A stretch of DNA of 64,000 nucleotides from Trileptium ribeirensis (Eukaryota > Nematoda > Enoplea > Enoplida > Thoracostomopsidae), in the NCBI GenBank assembly GCA_030248225.1, contig JASANE010003656.1, positions 1 to 64,000 on the forward strand, written 5' to 3'. Positions 11,550-23,422 of the stretch are shown one piece after another. A program made the position numbers and the translations under genes. Numbering within the stretch: position 1 is the first letter of the stretch; each line of letters opens with the position of its first letter. Below the pieces are notes generated by a model. It had not been told where the DNA came from. It was given only the letters and a program-made list of their open reading frames with translations, and made no database searches.

Positions 11550-12300
11550 TTTTTGAAAATCTGCTTTCTAAACTCAAATTCGGGGTTGTTTTGGTTTTCA
11601 AAAGAATCTATTTTTCCATATACATGGAAATCGATTGAAAAATGGTCCGAACCTGAGAAAGGTTCACAGCCGTCAATCCCACTAACTGCCATGGTTGAGT
11701 TAGTCAGAATTAAGTCCAAAATATTATTTTCTCTCGTCGGAAAAAAGACAAGCTGCTGAAGACCTGCCTGTGCTATAGCACTAAAGAATGATTGATATTC
11801 TGGCGTTATAGGAAAGCTAAGAATTGCCTGTCCACATGCGGTAAATTAAAATCTCCAAGTATTAGCACAGGCCATTTCACAATATTTATGTCGCAGAAAG
11901 CTAATGCAAACCCCTCAGTGCATTCATATGTACATCTTGGCAGGCGGTAGGTGCACGCAAAGCTTATGTTGGGGTCTGATAAAACGTCGACTGCAATTAT
12001 TTCTAAACTGTCAAAAGTAGGATGCTGAGCAGGATAGAATGTTAGGTATTCAGATACAAAGATATCTACACCCCACCTATTCGGTTTGTTCTATCCTTAG
12101 GAATAACTTTATACTAGCTTTTGGTAATCATGTTATCCGGGACATCATTATGTAGTCAGGTTTCTGTGATCGCCATAACAGAGTAAACACTCGGTTCAAG
12201 CAACATTTGAAGTTCGTTCATTTTGTTGCTGCAGAGGCTGTGAGCTTTGAAATATTTGCACTTAAGCACATTTTAATCTGAGTATTTTGGTGATTGTGCT
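11550..12300 (-). pseudogene. LINE ORF2 endonuclease domain remnant
   Basis: Reading the minus strand, the AP-endonuclease signatures appear in order: an ITET box with the catalytic Glu, followed by a stop where the usual Trp stands; a YRxP box (TYRLP); LILGDFN at 11845-11856 onward, the Asn-containing catalytic motif; and SDH at 11642-11650, the catalytic His motif. In a live element this domain nicks target DNA to prime reverse transcription. The frame is broken by the stop and at least one shift. Immediately after the final motif the coding similarity ends at about 11545, where the foreign insert starts. Confidence 0.78.
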
Positions 12301-12307
12301 GTCCTTC

Positions 12308-13532
12308 TCAGTTTACCTGAACCGGGAGTTTACCATAGGCATCATTTACAAATTCATAATTTACAGAATATCTCTTTCCACCGACGAGACACCCATCTTG
12401 TCGAAGGCAACCATTGAAATCTACTAATTTTTCATTGAGTACCACATAGTGCGAACGATTGTTCTGGTGTTGCTGTGCGTCATCATTAAGCTTGCGAGCC
12501 GTACCACGCAGCGCAGCGACACGTTTCCACTCATCTTCCGGCATCGAGCGTCGGATATATATGCCTCTATAGTTGTCAAAATTTATTCGGTCCGGTGAGA
12601 GGCTCAGAATGCTTCGAGCAACTGTTGACACGTTAAAACAAACTTTAGTTAGACGACTGGACGGAGGACTATTGGGCTTTGGTTCGCATAGCAGTCCCAT
12701 TCTGTAGACACAGTCTTCAGTAGCGGAAGGATCGAGCGACTTACAAATTTCGGTCACGTCTTGATGATCGCGTCCTTTTTCTGGAAGGTTCCAAATTACA
12801 AATCACCGACGATGCTTTTCGTCTTCGGTGTAAGGTGACTGTGGGTGATTGATGATACGGCCTCTCTGTCCCACATTTTGGGGGCTAGCTATGCGCAGCT
12901 CATTGTTTTTCCTGTAGCAGGGTGTCGCGTTGGCGGTGGCACAGCGTCAGATACTGAAAATTTGCCCATAGCCGAAGCAATGGATGCTATTTGGCGTTCG
13001 ATAATGACTAGGCAATCGGCAGTGGTCGGTGTCGTGTCACTAAGTTTTGCCGATCGTTTAGATTCCGCAATTGATTGACAGGCTCGGCACGGTATCATGA
13101 CAAAATCATTGGGCGCTATAGCTTCGATTAGCGTTGTGTCGACGCATGTGCAGCTAAATGTATCCAAGACGCACAGAGACCGCATCCAAAGCATTCATTA
13201 CTACTTTTCGCCATACATTCGCAGCAAACTGGCGATCGTATTGCTGACCGTTGGTGAACGTTTGCGCCAGACAATGTTGTGGTCGCTGGCGAAAATTTTG
13301 ATGCCGTATCGGCGGCTGGGCTGCTTTGTTGAGCCCCCGGAGGCGGTATTTCTCGACCCTTGTTCGTTGTTGTATTTGACGGTTGACTGCCAGAAATGGG
13401 CGTTGTGACCGAGGTGGCGTTTGATGCGCGGCGGTCGCTGGATGGCTGTTGTATATTGTAACCGGGCACGTCCCGGGCGTTGAATATTGGATTGCCAAAT
13501 CTCGGCAAAAAGTTGCGCAAGATGACTATCAC
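12308..13532 (-). pseudogene. LINE ORF1 remnant: PHD-like zinc finger plus nucleic-acid-binding-like C-terminal part
   Basis: The first segment (13128-13532) is Pro/Ser/Thr-rich and ends with CCECMAKSSNECFGCGLC then WIH, the start of a PHD-like zinc finger. A frameshift moves the rest of the finger to 12889-13194, where CTCVD and later MIPCRACQ complete the Cys pairs. A further shift leads to 12308-12757, which has the usual ORF1 C-terminal features: ICKSLDPSA near the start, a PRLIKV-like stretch (SSRLTKVCF), and GIYIRRSMPEDE. In LINEs of this type ORF1 binds the element RNA. No intact frame spans it. Confidence 0.72.
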
Positions 13533-13685
13533 TAGTTGTATACTGTTTGTTTGGTCTTGTTTATATCACGATTTAGTAAATTGCTAATAATATATGTCTT
13601 AATGAACTAATTATTTTTCGCTTTTCTCAAGCAGGTGCTGAACGCAATAAAGACTGATGATGTTACGCTGCCCCATTTTATTATG

Positions 13686-13711
13686 ATATATATATATATA
13701 TATATATATAT
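13686..13711. repeat. (TA)n microsatellite
   Basis: An uninterrupted TA dinucleotide run of about 13 units in an AT-rich stretch. No associated gene. Confidence 0.9.
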
Positions 13712-16650
13712 TTAAATTACTGTTCGTTTTCGGGGTAGCTGGATTTTGTTGCAGTTAGACTTTTTCAGTAAATCTGTCATCTGATAACATCACTGTAGTG
13801 TTGATACCAGTCAAATATTTTGCACCAGAAAGTGATGATACTAAACACTACCTATAGTGAAAATAAGTATTAAGTTCTTTATTTTCATTTATAACTCGGC
13901 ACTGTTCTGGTTCCAACTTTCATGGCACACGTATTTCATTTGTTGTTCGTTGTAACTAAATCGTTGTAAAATTCGGTGAGACTACTGGTTCACTCGTAAC
14001 ATTTTGAAACTGAAAAGACCAGATTAATACTCAAATGGGGTATTTTTAAACCTTTCATGAACTAAATGTGTATTTTTATAACTGTAAATAATTTTTTTCT
14101 GCAACGGTGAAATGAACTTGGAATCTTTGTCCTCGAACTTCATACTGTTGCTACAAAGCAATTTCGGAGCTATTGTTCTATTCCTTAACGAACCTCCCAA
14201 AATAAACGGATAGGAGCGTACTATCAAACATACGCCGCACAATAACAATGCTACATTTTGTACATGTTGCACATGTTGCTACATTTGTTTAATTGATAAG
14301 CACTAAAAAGTGATGAAGGCTTGATATTTTATAGCCAACTTTCCAGCTTTAATTAAAGACTAATGACTGATCCTCGGTAAAAATTAAGGTGTACTAACGT
14401 AACATATAATAACATTCTGAATAAGTCGATATATAAGTAATTTGTAGATCAATCCACAACATTGTTTGTAGTCAGGATTTTGATAACGTTATATATCCGA
14501 ATTATTAAAAATTGTTTAATGTAAATTATTAAAACTGTTTCCTTAAATTATTTTCTAACGGAAAATTTCACTAGTTACACTGTTAAAAAATGAAATCTAC
14601 TTAAATCTGCACAAAAGTTTGCTAGTCTCGCATTGCACTTTATCCGGAAATATTAGTTTAAAAATATAATGATATTACACATAAATACATAAATAAGTAT
14701 TTATATATTATGTACTGTATGGGTGCAGTGTATATGTATGATTACTACGCATATCTATATAATTTCATGTATAACCTCTCGTATGTATTATACTGTCTCG
14801 TCTGACACAGATTACTGTTTCTAAAGGATCTTTATAAAATTTTCAAATTTTCAAATTTTAATTTTTCTTCAATCCAAGGGTTAAACTAACTGCGTTTTTA
14901 ATGGTTTACGTGACTGATCAAGCGAGTATTACTATCGATTATATTGAAACATAAAGTTATTAAAACAAAAGTATATTTACAATGTTTATTAATATTTTCG
15001 CCAATAAAGTTGCCAGAAAAATGTTAAATTTCAAGTCTAAGTATATCTTTGAGAAAATACATCTTGAAGATCTTCCACATTTTCTTATGACTCTGTTGAA
15101 CGTTTTCTTATGATGGACATTTTAATGCAAGAGTAGCTGTGTTGCTGACAGGCTTTTGACACTACTGCTTACACTGAACCGGAAAATTATAATATATAAT
15201 TTTAGTTTAAATTTTATAGTTTAAATCACTTTACTATATATTTTTGGCGTAATATAGCTGTAGCTTGTAAAATAAATCTATCGTGTCATATTTGCTTTCA
15301 TGGATATTCTCAGGTTAACGCAGCAGTATACTATTGCTCATAGGTAGTTTTCGAAATCGTTGTATTTTATAAGATTGAAAGATTTTGGCTAGTATACACG
15401 GCACTGTTATTCGGGATTTTATTTCTGGGGTGGTTACGTTTTTGTTTTCGCATAAAACTTTATATCCTATAAAATTCGATAACATTTCGAACAGCCCATG
15501 TCCAAGCGACAGTTTAGGCACCGTAAGTGTTGGGTCCTTTGCAAATTTTATAGCCTTCCTTGCCAATTTTAACCCCTCTGTAGCACACGATCTTCACGCA
15601 GATATAAATGGAATATCTGAACTAGTCTTAGATAAAACTAACAAAGTGAGAAATGTTCTAACGTAGATGCAGACTATTAGTCACAGTTTTTGAGCAATAT
15701 GTGAAGTTGAGCAGTCATGAAATGGCGCCGTAAAATTTCATATGTTAGAATTTAGATACCGCACAACGCAAAGGTTATTATGCATATCTTTGCCAACACT
15801 TTGCCGAGGAGCGACATTGAAATGTTGTGACTTGGAACATTACAGATGTGCTGTGGAAAATGTTAAAATATAACCTTTTTACTATTTTTGAAAGGTAATA
15901 ATTTTTCAAAATTTAGATAAAACAGATTCTAGATATCTCAAACTTCTTTTGCTACAGTTTGTACTGTACTAACTTATATGTTTTATCAGTGAAGCTAACC
16001 TCGCATTGGATGAATAGTTGTGTTTATATCAATAGCTGGAAAATAGTCGTGTTGGGATTCTGAGAAATGACACGCAATGTATGTAGTGCTATATTTTAAA
16101 GCAAAGCAGGGTATTATGAAATAAAATGTTACTGTACAAAGCCTCAATTTCGTTCAGCTGTGAATCTGTGTTCAGGGATGTAGTTTCGAATGGACAACAT
16201 TTCTTAGTAGTTACTATGTATAAACGTACAATACCAAGAAATACTATTTGGAACCGATCAAGTCAGCATTTGTTATACAGTATCGTTATGCATCCTCTAT
16301 ATTCACAGTGTCTTTGTCATGTCATTGATCGATTAATTCATCATATCAATGATAACCAAAATATTTGGTGAGACAAACATGGTGAATATGCGGTAAATGC
16401 GATAAACAAGCTTATATCTGGTTATAATTCAATTAATACAATGCAAAAATATATACTAGTAAACGTAATAAAGTACACAAAGTTAGCGGAGCAATAGGCA
16501 TAGTATTTGGTATCTTATTTGTATACACATGTATTTCAACTGATTATTTAATAATGTTATAATATGTATCACGTTTCAGGAACTGATGTCAAATTCACCA
16601 TACAAAAAGTTAAGTAGGCAAAAAATTAACTAATTAGTAATATCAAGACT
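13712..16650. other. AT-rich intergenic sequence with one uncharacterised open stretch
   Basis: At 15385-15666 the plus strand is open for 93 codons and the minus strand is open over almost the same interval (15315-15566). Composition is less AT-rich than its surroundings, as in an exon, but I recognise no domain and cannot choose the strand. The rest holds nothing firm. Confidence 0.35.
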
Positions 16651-16886
16651 GCATTAGGGAAGAGTATGACACTTCCCTGCACTCACTTCCCTGCAGCTGC
16701 TTAGAAACCGTCCCCCCAGACCCACCAAACACTAGGGGAGGGAGGTCCGAGCTACCCCCCCCCCAGAAACTGGAGGGCCGGGGCTTATCAACCTCCCAAA
16801 ACTGGGGGCTTAAGCCGAAAACGCCCGTATTATCAAACACAGGCTAACATGTGATTGCATGGAAGTGTCATACTCTTCCCTAATGC
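16651..16886. mobile_element. MITE with 31-bp terminal inverted repeats
   Basis: The left end GCATTAGGGAAGAGTATGAC (16651 on) and the right end read from 16886 on the other strand are identical for 26 bases and match 30 of 31. The 236-bp element has a GC-rich interior with runs of C and G, and no coding capacity. The near-perfect ends suggest fairly recent activity compared with its neighbours. No clear target duplication was found, so the superfamily is not assigned. Confidence 0.85.
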
Positions 16887-16904
16887 CCTCTTGGTAATAT
16901 CAAC

Positions 16905-17460
16905 TGATTAGATAATTAATTAACTAATTAACATCCATGATAAAATCATAGAGTCATAAAAGCCAAATATTTATGATCAGCGACATTGAAAACCTCCGAG
17001 CGCAAAAAATTAGCAATTTTGACTCGATTTTAAAATTTGCATGATACAAATGTAATTAATTAATTAAATCAATGAATTAATTTAAAATGAACAAATTATC
17101 TAATTATTTAACTAATTATCATATACGCCAAGCTTTAGAGCTTCAGGAATATCTTATTCGTGATCTGCGCATAGAAAATCTCCTTGTGCAATGTATATTA
17201 TATTTTTGAGCACTTTGAAAATTTTTTAAATATCGGCTAATTAATAATTAGTAATTAACTAATTAACTTACTAATTAGCGTGTTTTTAAATTCATCGGAT
17301 AGTAATAAACTTCAGGTTCCTAATCAGCACTCCGATATCTAGTATATGCACCAAAGTAATAGCTTTACATTAATGATTCATTGAAAAATATGTAATTTTT
17401 GTTTGAAAATGCTAATAATATGCTAACACGCATAACTAATTAGTTAATTACTATTTAGCT
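16905..17460. repeat. Divergent tandem array with TAATTAACTAATTA-type spacers, period ~200 bp
   Basis: Stretches built of TTAATTAACTAATTA recur at about 16905, 17060, 17105, 17235 and 17430. Between them are related segments with a TCAGCGACATTGAAAACCTCC or TGATCTGCGCATAGAAAATC block. The period is roughly 180-200 bases and copies are well diverged. A related TTAACTAATTAGTAATATCA also precedes the MITE at 16627, so the MITE may have inserted into the array. Confidence 0.55.
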
Positions 17461-18476
17461 AAAGCAAATTTTGACAGAAACTGCATCTCATCGATTGTTC
17501 CTTTCAAACAATAAAATTTTGTAATTGGCCCAGTAGTTATTGAGGACCTCGGTTGACGGACGGACGCACATAAAGTTCCGATTTTCCCCTCTGACGATAA
17601 CAAAAACGTGACGCTTCGCTCCGCTCAAATGGGGTTTCGTTATGAAATGATTAAAATAAATACGCAAAGATTTCATCTGTTTTTGATATACAAAGTATAC
17701 ATGCTTCCTGCTCAGGTGTTAATGTAATATATATTTTATTCAAAAGTTAGCTAGGCATGTGGTTTCGCTTGGTCTCCAAGCGTGAGAAATTTTCTTGTGG
17801 CAATATCAAATTCTTTGACGCCCGAATTATAGTTGGTGTATCCTGAAAATATGCGACAATTTCAAGCCGATGCCAGGAACGCAACTCAGATTGTTCGTTA
17901 GCATACGGCGTACGGCAAACCACTATAGTATCAAGGAGCTATTGCGCGGTTTCTTAGGGAATTTCACAGCGCGAGCGGACAAGAACCCACGTGCAGACAT
18001 ACAAACGTTACTAACGCGACAGTCTTTATTTCATTTTTATAATTTTATGTAGAAATGCAATATTGGTTAGTTAGCATTTTCTCACTTGAATTGATATATA
18101 CCTAAATAATGTTTTTTTAGAAAATTGCGGAACTTTGAGGTTTGAAGAATTATGGGTAGTTACGCGTTAATATTCTAATCATTCTATAAATAACTGAGAC
18201 TGAGCTCATACTTCTGTATTTATAAGGCATGCTTGGCCAGGAATATATTAATGCGTTTCAATATGAGTATTAGTTATATTTCAGAAATATTTTAACCAGA
18301 ATTAACAAAACGTTTAGACTCTGCCATAATGATTTCAGAAGCCTTTTCCTTCGGGTTATTCATCGTGGTCTCAAGTCTACTTACTGATACAGGTATACTG
18401 CTATAGTTCAGATAAATGTAGAATCTGAAAGGATTAAAGTTAATAACAGCTAGACCAAAAAAGCATTAGGCACAAT
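17461..18476. other. AT-rich sequence, possible transposon end near 17545-17575
   Basis: CTCGGTTGACGGACGGACGCACA at about 17549-17571 resembles the GACGGACGGAC stretches seen in many invertebrate repeats, and may be the end of the repeat unit described upstream. No gene was recognised to 18476. Confidence 0.35.
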
Positions 18477-18892
18477 TCATACATGCTGACGCTCCGAGGT
18501 GTCGGAGGGGGCAGTCGGAGGCTGCGGCAAGCGGGGTAGTAGGTGCCTACAGGGGGCGTGGGAGGTCACAACAGGAAAGGTAGAAGCCTTCGGAAGGGAA
18601 ATAGTCAGATGGGGTGCTGAAAATAGCTGACGACCCAGGCGATGCCCCATTTTCGCCAATTTATGTTAAATGGTTAAACGTTCTGCGCGCGTTCGGTGCT
18701 ACGGTGAGGGGAGGTGGAGCCTCAGCGAGAATATATTGTGGTATCCATAGGGGGTACACCAGGGCCTAGGGGGAAGTCCGAGGCGTCAGGAGCTAGCCTC
18801 TTGAAACCCTGCTTCGGCATATCTGACCTAACCGGTCTTGAAAACTTAGTCATGAACTTTGAACAAATCGCTACAAAGTCAAAGCGTTGGGT
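18477..18892 (+). other. GC-rich island ending at a consensus splice donor, candidate exon
   Basis: About 415 bases are markedly GC-richer than either side. On the plus strand a frame is open from 18714 and reaches TGG|GTAAGT at 18892, a consensus donor. An acceptor-like CATAG precedes GGGGTACACC at about 18751. The encoded stretch has GGTPGPRGKSEAS then a more regular FGISDLTGLENLVMNFEQIA. The minus strand is also open at 18477-18659. Function unknown; a GC-rich transposon fragment is an alternative reading. Confidence 0.35.
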
Positions 18893-18908
18893 AAGTAGCA
18901 CAGCCTAA

Positions 18909-19726
18909 CTTGATTTGTAATTTTCATTTATTATTATACTTTTATTAAAATATGCGTTTTTCGGCTTGTTTAAAGACTCATATATTAGTAAATCACAGAA
19001 TTATATATTTTACTTAAAAGTAACAAGTAAACCTAAGGCTCATACAGGTTACATAAAGACAAATTTTGAAGTTACACAGTTATATGGTATTGATATATGC
19101 TGTGCCTTACTGACATTTGCTGTGTTATAGGTTGAAGTTTTTAAAAATACGTAGGCTTTGTGTATGCTAGGACATTCAATAATCACAGTTTCAAATAAAT
19201 TTCCGCCTTCATCTTTGTATGAACAGATGGTGTTTGAAGAATAGTCATGTGAACACGCTATTTAGTCATTATGTAATATAAAGTAGTTAACTATGTTAGA
19301 ACTATACTTATGGTATCAAGTTTTTTTGCTTAATGAAAGATATTAAAACCTGGATCTACAATCACATATTTTCTGTTAAAATATTGCAGAAGTATAAACA
19401 TTTATAACGTTTGGTCGGAATCTTTGCCTTGGATCACTCAATCTTTGATCCGCTGGCGGTGTTTTTTAGTTTGATGCATGATGAATATGATATTGTGTTG
19501 AGGCGACAAATATTTACGACACACTCAATTTGCGACTAATTCATAAAGCAATTTTATTCGAAACTTCTATAATCTCATACTGTAAAGATTCATGAGAAAT
19601 ATAATATCGTGATAACACCGACAAATATTTGTGACACATTCTTACATTTTGATAGCACAAAAACTTAACCAAATCATTGAGCAATTATGCCTCACATATC
19701 CCTATATTTCATTTCGTAATTTTTAG
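18909..19726. other. AT-rich, intron-like or intergenic sequence
   Basis: No coding stretch or repeat recognised. If the donor at 18893 is real this would be intronic, but the next candidate exon does not continue in the same phase. Confidence 0.4.
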
Positions 19727-19836
19727 AATCATGTCAATTCGCTCAAGGTTTTCATTGCCCGACCAACGGCGAACAAGTGTGGAACTGTCCGTTACCGTTT
19801 CATCGTACTATCGATGCATGGCGGTGTTATGAAGAT
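19727..19836 (+). CDS. Candidate internal exon of a Cys-rich protein
   Basis: The segment is bounded by a good acceptor (TTTTTAG at 19721-19726) and a good donor (GTAAGG at 19837). It is 110 bases long and enters with two bases of a split codon, then runs 36 codons with no stop. It encodes four cysteines (in CQF, HCPTN, NCPLP and RCYED) and two tryptophans, with richer codon use than its AT-rich neighbours. The spacing suggests a small disulfide-bonded extracellular domain; I do not recognise the family. Flanking exons were not identified with confidence: the upstream donor at 18893 is in a different phase, and 20422-20518 is a possible next exon. Confidence 0.5.
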
Positions 19837-20421
19837 GTAAGGGGCAAATCGGTATCGTTGGTGTTGGGCCTTGGAGACATGTTAATTACCAGAGAATGAG
19901 CATTTTAAAAGAATTAAAAAATAAATAAAATACACCGTACGCAAAAAATATGAAATAAAGTTTTGTAGCTTCATAATAGCAGTAGAAATTCAATACTATA
20001 TTTTTATTTTAAAAAACTATAAAGTGAAAACTATAGTAATTTATATTTCAAGAATTTTTATTATACAATTTCTCGAAAATACACTGAAATACATCGCTGT
20101 AATTGTACAACTAATTGCTGGAAAATTTATAATAGGATTTTTTCCCCTAGACATTGTTTACTATTGCAGCAAATTTGCGGAAGTTCGAAAACATTTTGAG
20201 GGTCCGTTTTCAGTAATAACAAATTTAGAACTTTTTTATGCAATAGAAAAGAACCGAGTGCACATTAACAATTGCATTTTGCTTCCTTAAAATTCTACCA
20301 ATTTCAAATCATAATTGATGTAGTTTTGGTTATTATGTGTGACAACATGTCTGCGTAAATATAAAACACTATTTTAAACAAATTATAAAATAATTTCCAC
20401 CAAGTCTATATTCAACAAATA

Positions 20422-20518
20422 CATTTTCCTGATTTTAAATGGAATAGATAACGCCATGCTGCTTGTTGCTCGGGTTGATTGCCAACCGCGGGATTGTATA
20501 AATCGTTACTTAGACGTA
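20422..20518 (+). CDS. Possible following exon, weak
   Basis: An open segment between an acceptor-like CACCAAG and a donor-like GTAAAC at 20519. It starts in phase 0, as the exon at 19727-19836 would need. It encodes a hydrophobic stretch followed by VDCQPRDCINRYLD. Only the second half has coding-like composition, so the left boundary is doubtful. Confidence 0.2.
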
Positions 20519-22207
20519 AACAAACGTCCTAGAGCACATTTTCATGTAAAATTTTACATTTTATTTGCTTTTGAACAGAACAGGCATAAACTTCGAGCAC
20601 TTATTCCGATCACAGTGACATGTGATACCTTACAACATCCGGTGATATGACCTGCACAGTTACACACTTCAGTAAAGTGATTTTGCCTCAAAATGAAACG
20701 AACGATTGAGGAAAATATATTGCTTTGATAAGTATACATAATATCTGTTAATATATAGCAGCAAATATCGGAAGTCCTATGCATGCAAAACATAATTGCT
20801 TAACATAATTGTTTAAGCTCTCTCGTTCAAAAACCGACGTAAATTTAGCTGCAGTAGTCTATAATCTAGTGGTGGGTAAACCGATTTAATTTGAGTCAAA
20901 TGACATATGTAATTTGGTGGAATTCATACAATGTCCATTGACATAAGTTCTACATTTTATAGAGGGAAATCGTGATCAGTGATCAGAATTTTCTGCTACA
21001 AAACACGACTAAATTTTCACTGTGTATAGCACCTGTGACATTTGCCATTAATAGTAACTTTAGCAAATACCAGGTTCTGCGGGGTAACAAAAGATCATTG
21101 TTCATGCCGTAATCTATGAAAAGTAATTTGATTAATTTTCGAGAGTATGGCTGTTGGATTTATATGTTGTTCTCAGTTTACCATATCGTCAGAACAACTA
21201 CCATGGGCAGTGTGCATAAATATGTTCGTAATAAATGAATATATGCTTTAGTGAAACTGTGTACGCCATTAACTTGTCCTTGACTATATTATTGCTACTT
21301 CGAGTATTGTTCTATTCTCAAAATCATATATCGCAGCATTAATCGCAGCATTTATAGCGACAAGACCCGAATTAGCAATAAAGCATACTTCTGTCACTGG
21401 TTAGGGTGTAACTACGTATCTTGTAACCAAGTTTTCGCTTGTTTTGATTAAACCAATATATTAAAGAAATCATTGGTTTCAGCCATATAAGCAGAAATGC
21501 TAGAGTTCTTTGAAATTTTACATAAGGTATTTGTAATGTTGAATTTGTTAAATTATTTATTAACCTAATAGCTGTAAAGATTCCGGTTGAAAATTTCGAT
21601 TTGGGCTTAAATGTTAGTAGGCGAAATCGAAAAATTTTACGAGCATCAAATTGCATCAGTGAACGCACTGTAGGATATAGGCTTCTGTGCATTAAAATAA
21701 AACACTGAGCAATTTATTGCAACTTACACTGAGAGGTGAGTCTGGGAAAAGATTAAAATAATGTCAACGCCAGATGACATTACTACTATAAAAATATAAA
21801 AAAAATTTCTTTCAAGTAAATAGCAATCTGTGTGATGGGCAATAGTATTATAAAATCAATCTCACAAATATATTACTGCAGAATAAATATCACAGCAGCA
21901 TTACGTATTGTGTATTAGAAACACATGCATAGAAGAAGAGCGCTTCAATCAAATATCTATTACACCAACATGTTGTGGGATGTCGCTGAAAAGTGAGTTT
22001 GAGCTGATTACAGTGACAGAAATTTTAATTATACGGTTAGGAAGCAATAGACAACTGACGCATAAAAAAGTATATATAATATTCAGATTACCACTATCTA
22101 TCTTAAAGTCCGGTAGAATAAGCTTAATGATTTTTCGCATATTAAGGCAATATCAGAATGTTTTTGCGAAAGCAACTGTTAACGTTTTACAACACCGTGG
22201 ATTGTTT
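20519..22207. other. AT-rich, intron-like or intergenic sequence
   Basis: No convincing feature. Overlapping open stretches at 21372-21692 (-) and 21908-22258 (+) have no recognisable motif. Confidence 0.4.
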
Positions 22208-22266
22208 AGAGCTGCCGATTCCGGACCCTGCTCACAACATAGAGCTGCCGATTCGTGACCCTGCTC
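22208..22266. repeat. Two-copy tandem repeat, period 33 bp
   Basis: AGAGCTGCCGATTCCGGACC at 22208 recurs at 22241 as AGAGCTGCCGATTCGTGACC, both followed by CTGCTC. The unit is GC-richer than its surroundings. Confidence 0.85.
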
Positions 22267-23212
22267 TGTTATAAACACAAATTTCTAGTGCATTATAGCT
22301 CATTTGTTGGGAAGGTTTTGTCCATGGCTAGTACAGCAGGTGTGCGCTGTGTCTTGCCACTAGTACCTAAGGCTTTTGCGGTAAACAGAAACATTTTAAC
22401 GATTTCGTTCACGTAAGGAACGTGTGGACGATTTTCTTTCTGCTTCGATGCAACCTGTTCACCGACAGTTCAACTGAATTTCATGGTGAATGTAATGTGC
22501 CCGCGGTTTGGGACTTATAAGGCATATTTCTTTCTTAAATTGAATTTTATACGGTCTAAGTGGGACAGCTTATACAGCCACGTAGTATCTGAAATGTCGC
22601 CGTTGCATTTTCGTAGTTGGGGCAGTACCTGTTTCTCCAGCAAAAATGTTTTCTTTTTGTACGACGGCTCCTATGTTTAACCTTCAGCAGGAGGCAAAAC
22701 CTGTTGTCGTATTTAGCGTTTAATACAAGGCTTGCAGTGAATCAAGATATGCTATTAATTGCTTGTGGCTTCAGAAATCAAATGAATATGAGACTTCTCG
22801 GCTTAACTATATAAACGCGTCATGTTGACGCGATGCATTTTACAACTACCCCACACTCAATGGTTCCATGGCGGTAAATTTCCAAGTTTTATATGAGTCA
22901 TAATATCATAGACAAAAAATTGTTCCACCGCCTGCAAATATTGGTAGGAATCATGCATGGTTTTAGCTTCTTCAAATTACCCTACGAAATTGGGGCTTGC
23001 GAATTGTTTTATGAAACTAGGGTTTCCTAAACATTCTTGAACATTAAAGGAATCAGGGCATATGAGAGAAATAAGAAATCGTGTCATATCATTCGTGTTT
23101 ATATGGTGACGACGATAAGCGTCATATGTAGTATTCTCAAAAACCATCGTTAGTTTTGAGTTTTATCATTTTTATTAGTGAAAATATACTATTTCTATAT
23201 TCCGATTTTAAG

Positions 23213-23422
23213 CATTGCTGTTGGTGCCGGGACGAAGGAACAAATTTCCGCCGCCTTTGCACCGTTCAAGATTTGGCGGTTATTAGTGAGCAACAGCCGA
23301 TTCTCGTTAATCCAAATTTCAATTGTAATCATTGTAACGCCGGTGCAATTTGTCGCTATCAAGAAGACGTACGACGACAAGATAACCCGTCCCAGTTTAT
23401 CGGTCGTACGTCGTTTGTTTAA
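23213..23422 (+). CDS. Candidate terminal exon of a Cys-rich protein
   Basis: Following an acceptor-like GATTTTAAG at 23204-23212, the plus strand is open for 69 codons to TAA at 23420-23422. It encodes HCCWCRDEG, a spacer, then NCNHCNAGAIC and RYQED: seven cysteines, suggesting a zinc-binding or disulfide-bonded domain. Another plus frame (23178-23441) and the minus strand (23195-23458) are also open, which is unusual, but the Cys-rich frame has the most protein-like codon use. Family not recognised. It might belong with the exon at 19727, but I cannot connect them. Confidence 0.4.
   Translation, partial: HCCWCRDEGTNFRRLCTVQDLAVISEQQPILVNPNFNCNHCNAGAICRYQEDVRRQDNPSQFIGRTSFV

Larger units (their letters stand above)
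8293..13532 (-). mobile_element. Decayed non-LTR retrotransposon (LINE, CR1/jockey-type)
   Basis: On the minus strand the element reads, in order, a PHD-like zinc-finger ORF1 (13532-12308), an apurinic-type endonuclease (about 12300-11550), a linker and reverse transcriptase (about 10562-8600), a short 3' UTR, and a terminal run of (TTG)n at 8293-8315. A microsatellite tail and this domain order are typical of CR1/L2/jockey-type LINEs. Multiple frameshifts, stops and catalytic substitutions show it is dead. The exact 5' end and target duplications were not found; 13532 is only where coding similarity stops. A ~1-kb foreign segment splits endonuclease from linker. Confidence 0.88.

Noticed and set aside
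15315..15666. Overlapping open frames on both strands
   Set aside because: Could be an exon but strand and function cannot be chosen.
20868..20900. TAGTGGTGGGTAAACC, like a hAT terminal repeat
   Set aside because: No inverted partner or target duplication found.
22322..22385. Short ATG frame followed by a GTAAAC donor
   Set aside because: Fewer than 20 codons before the donor and no partner exon.
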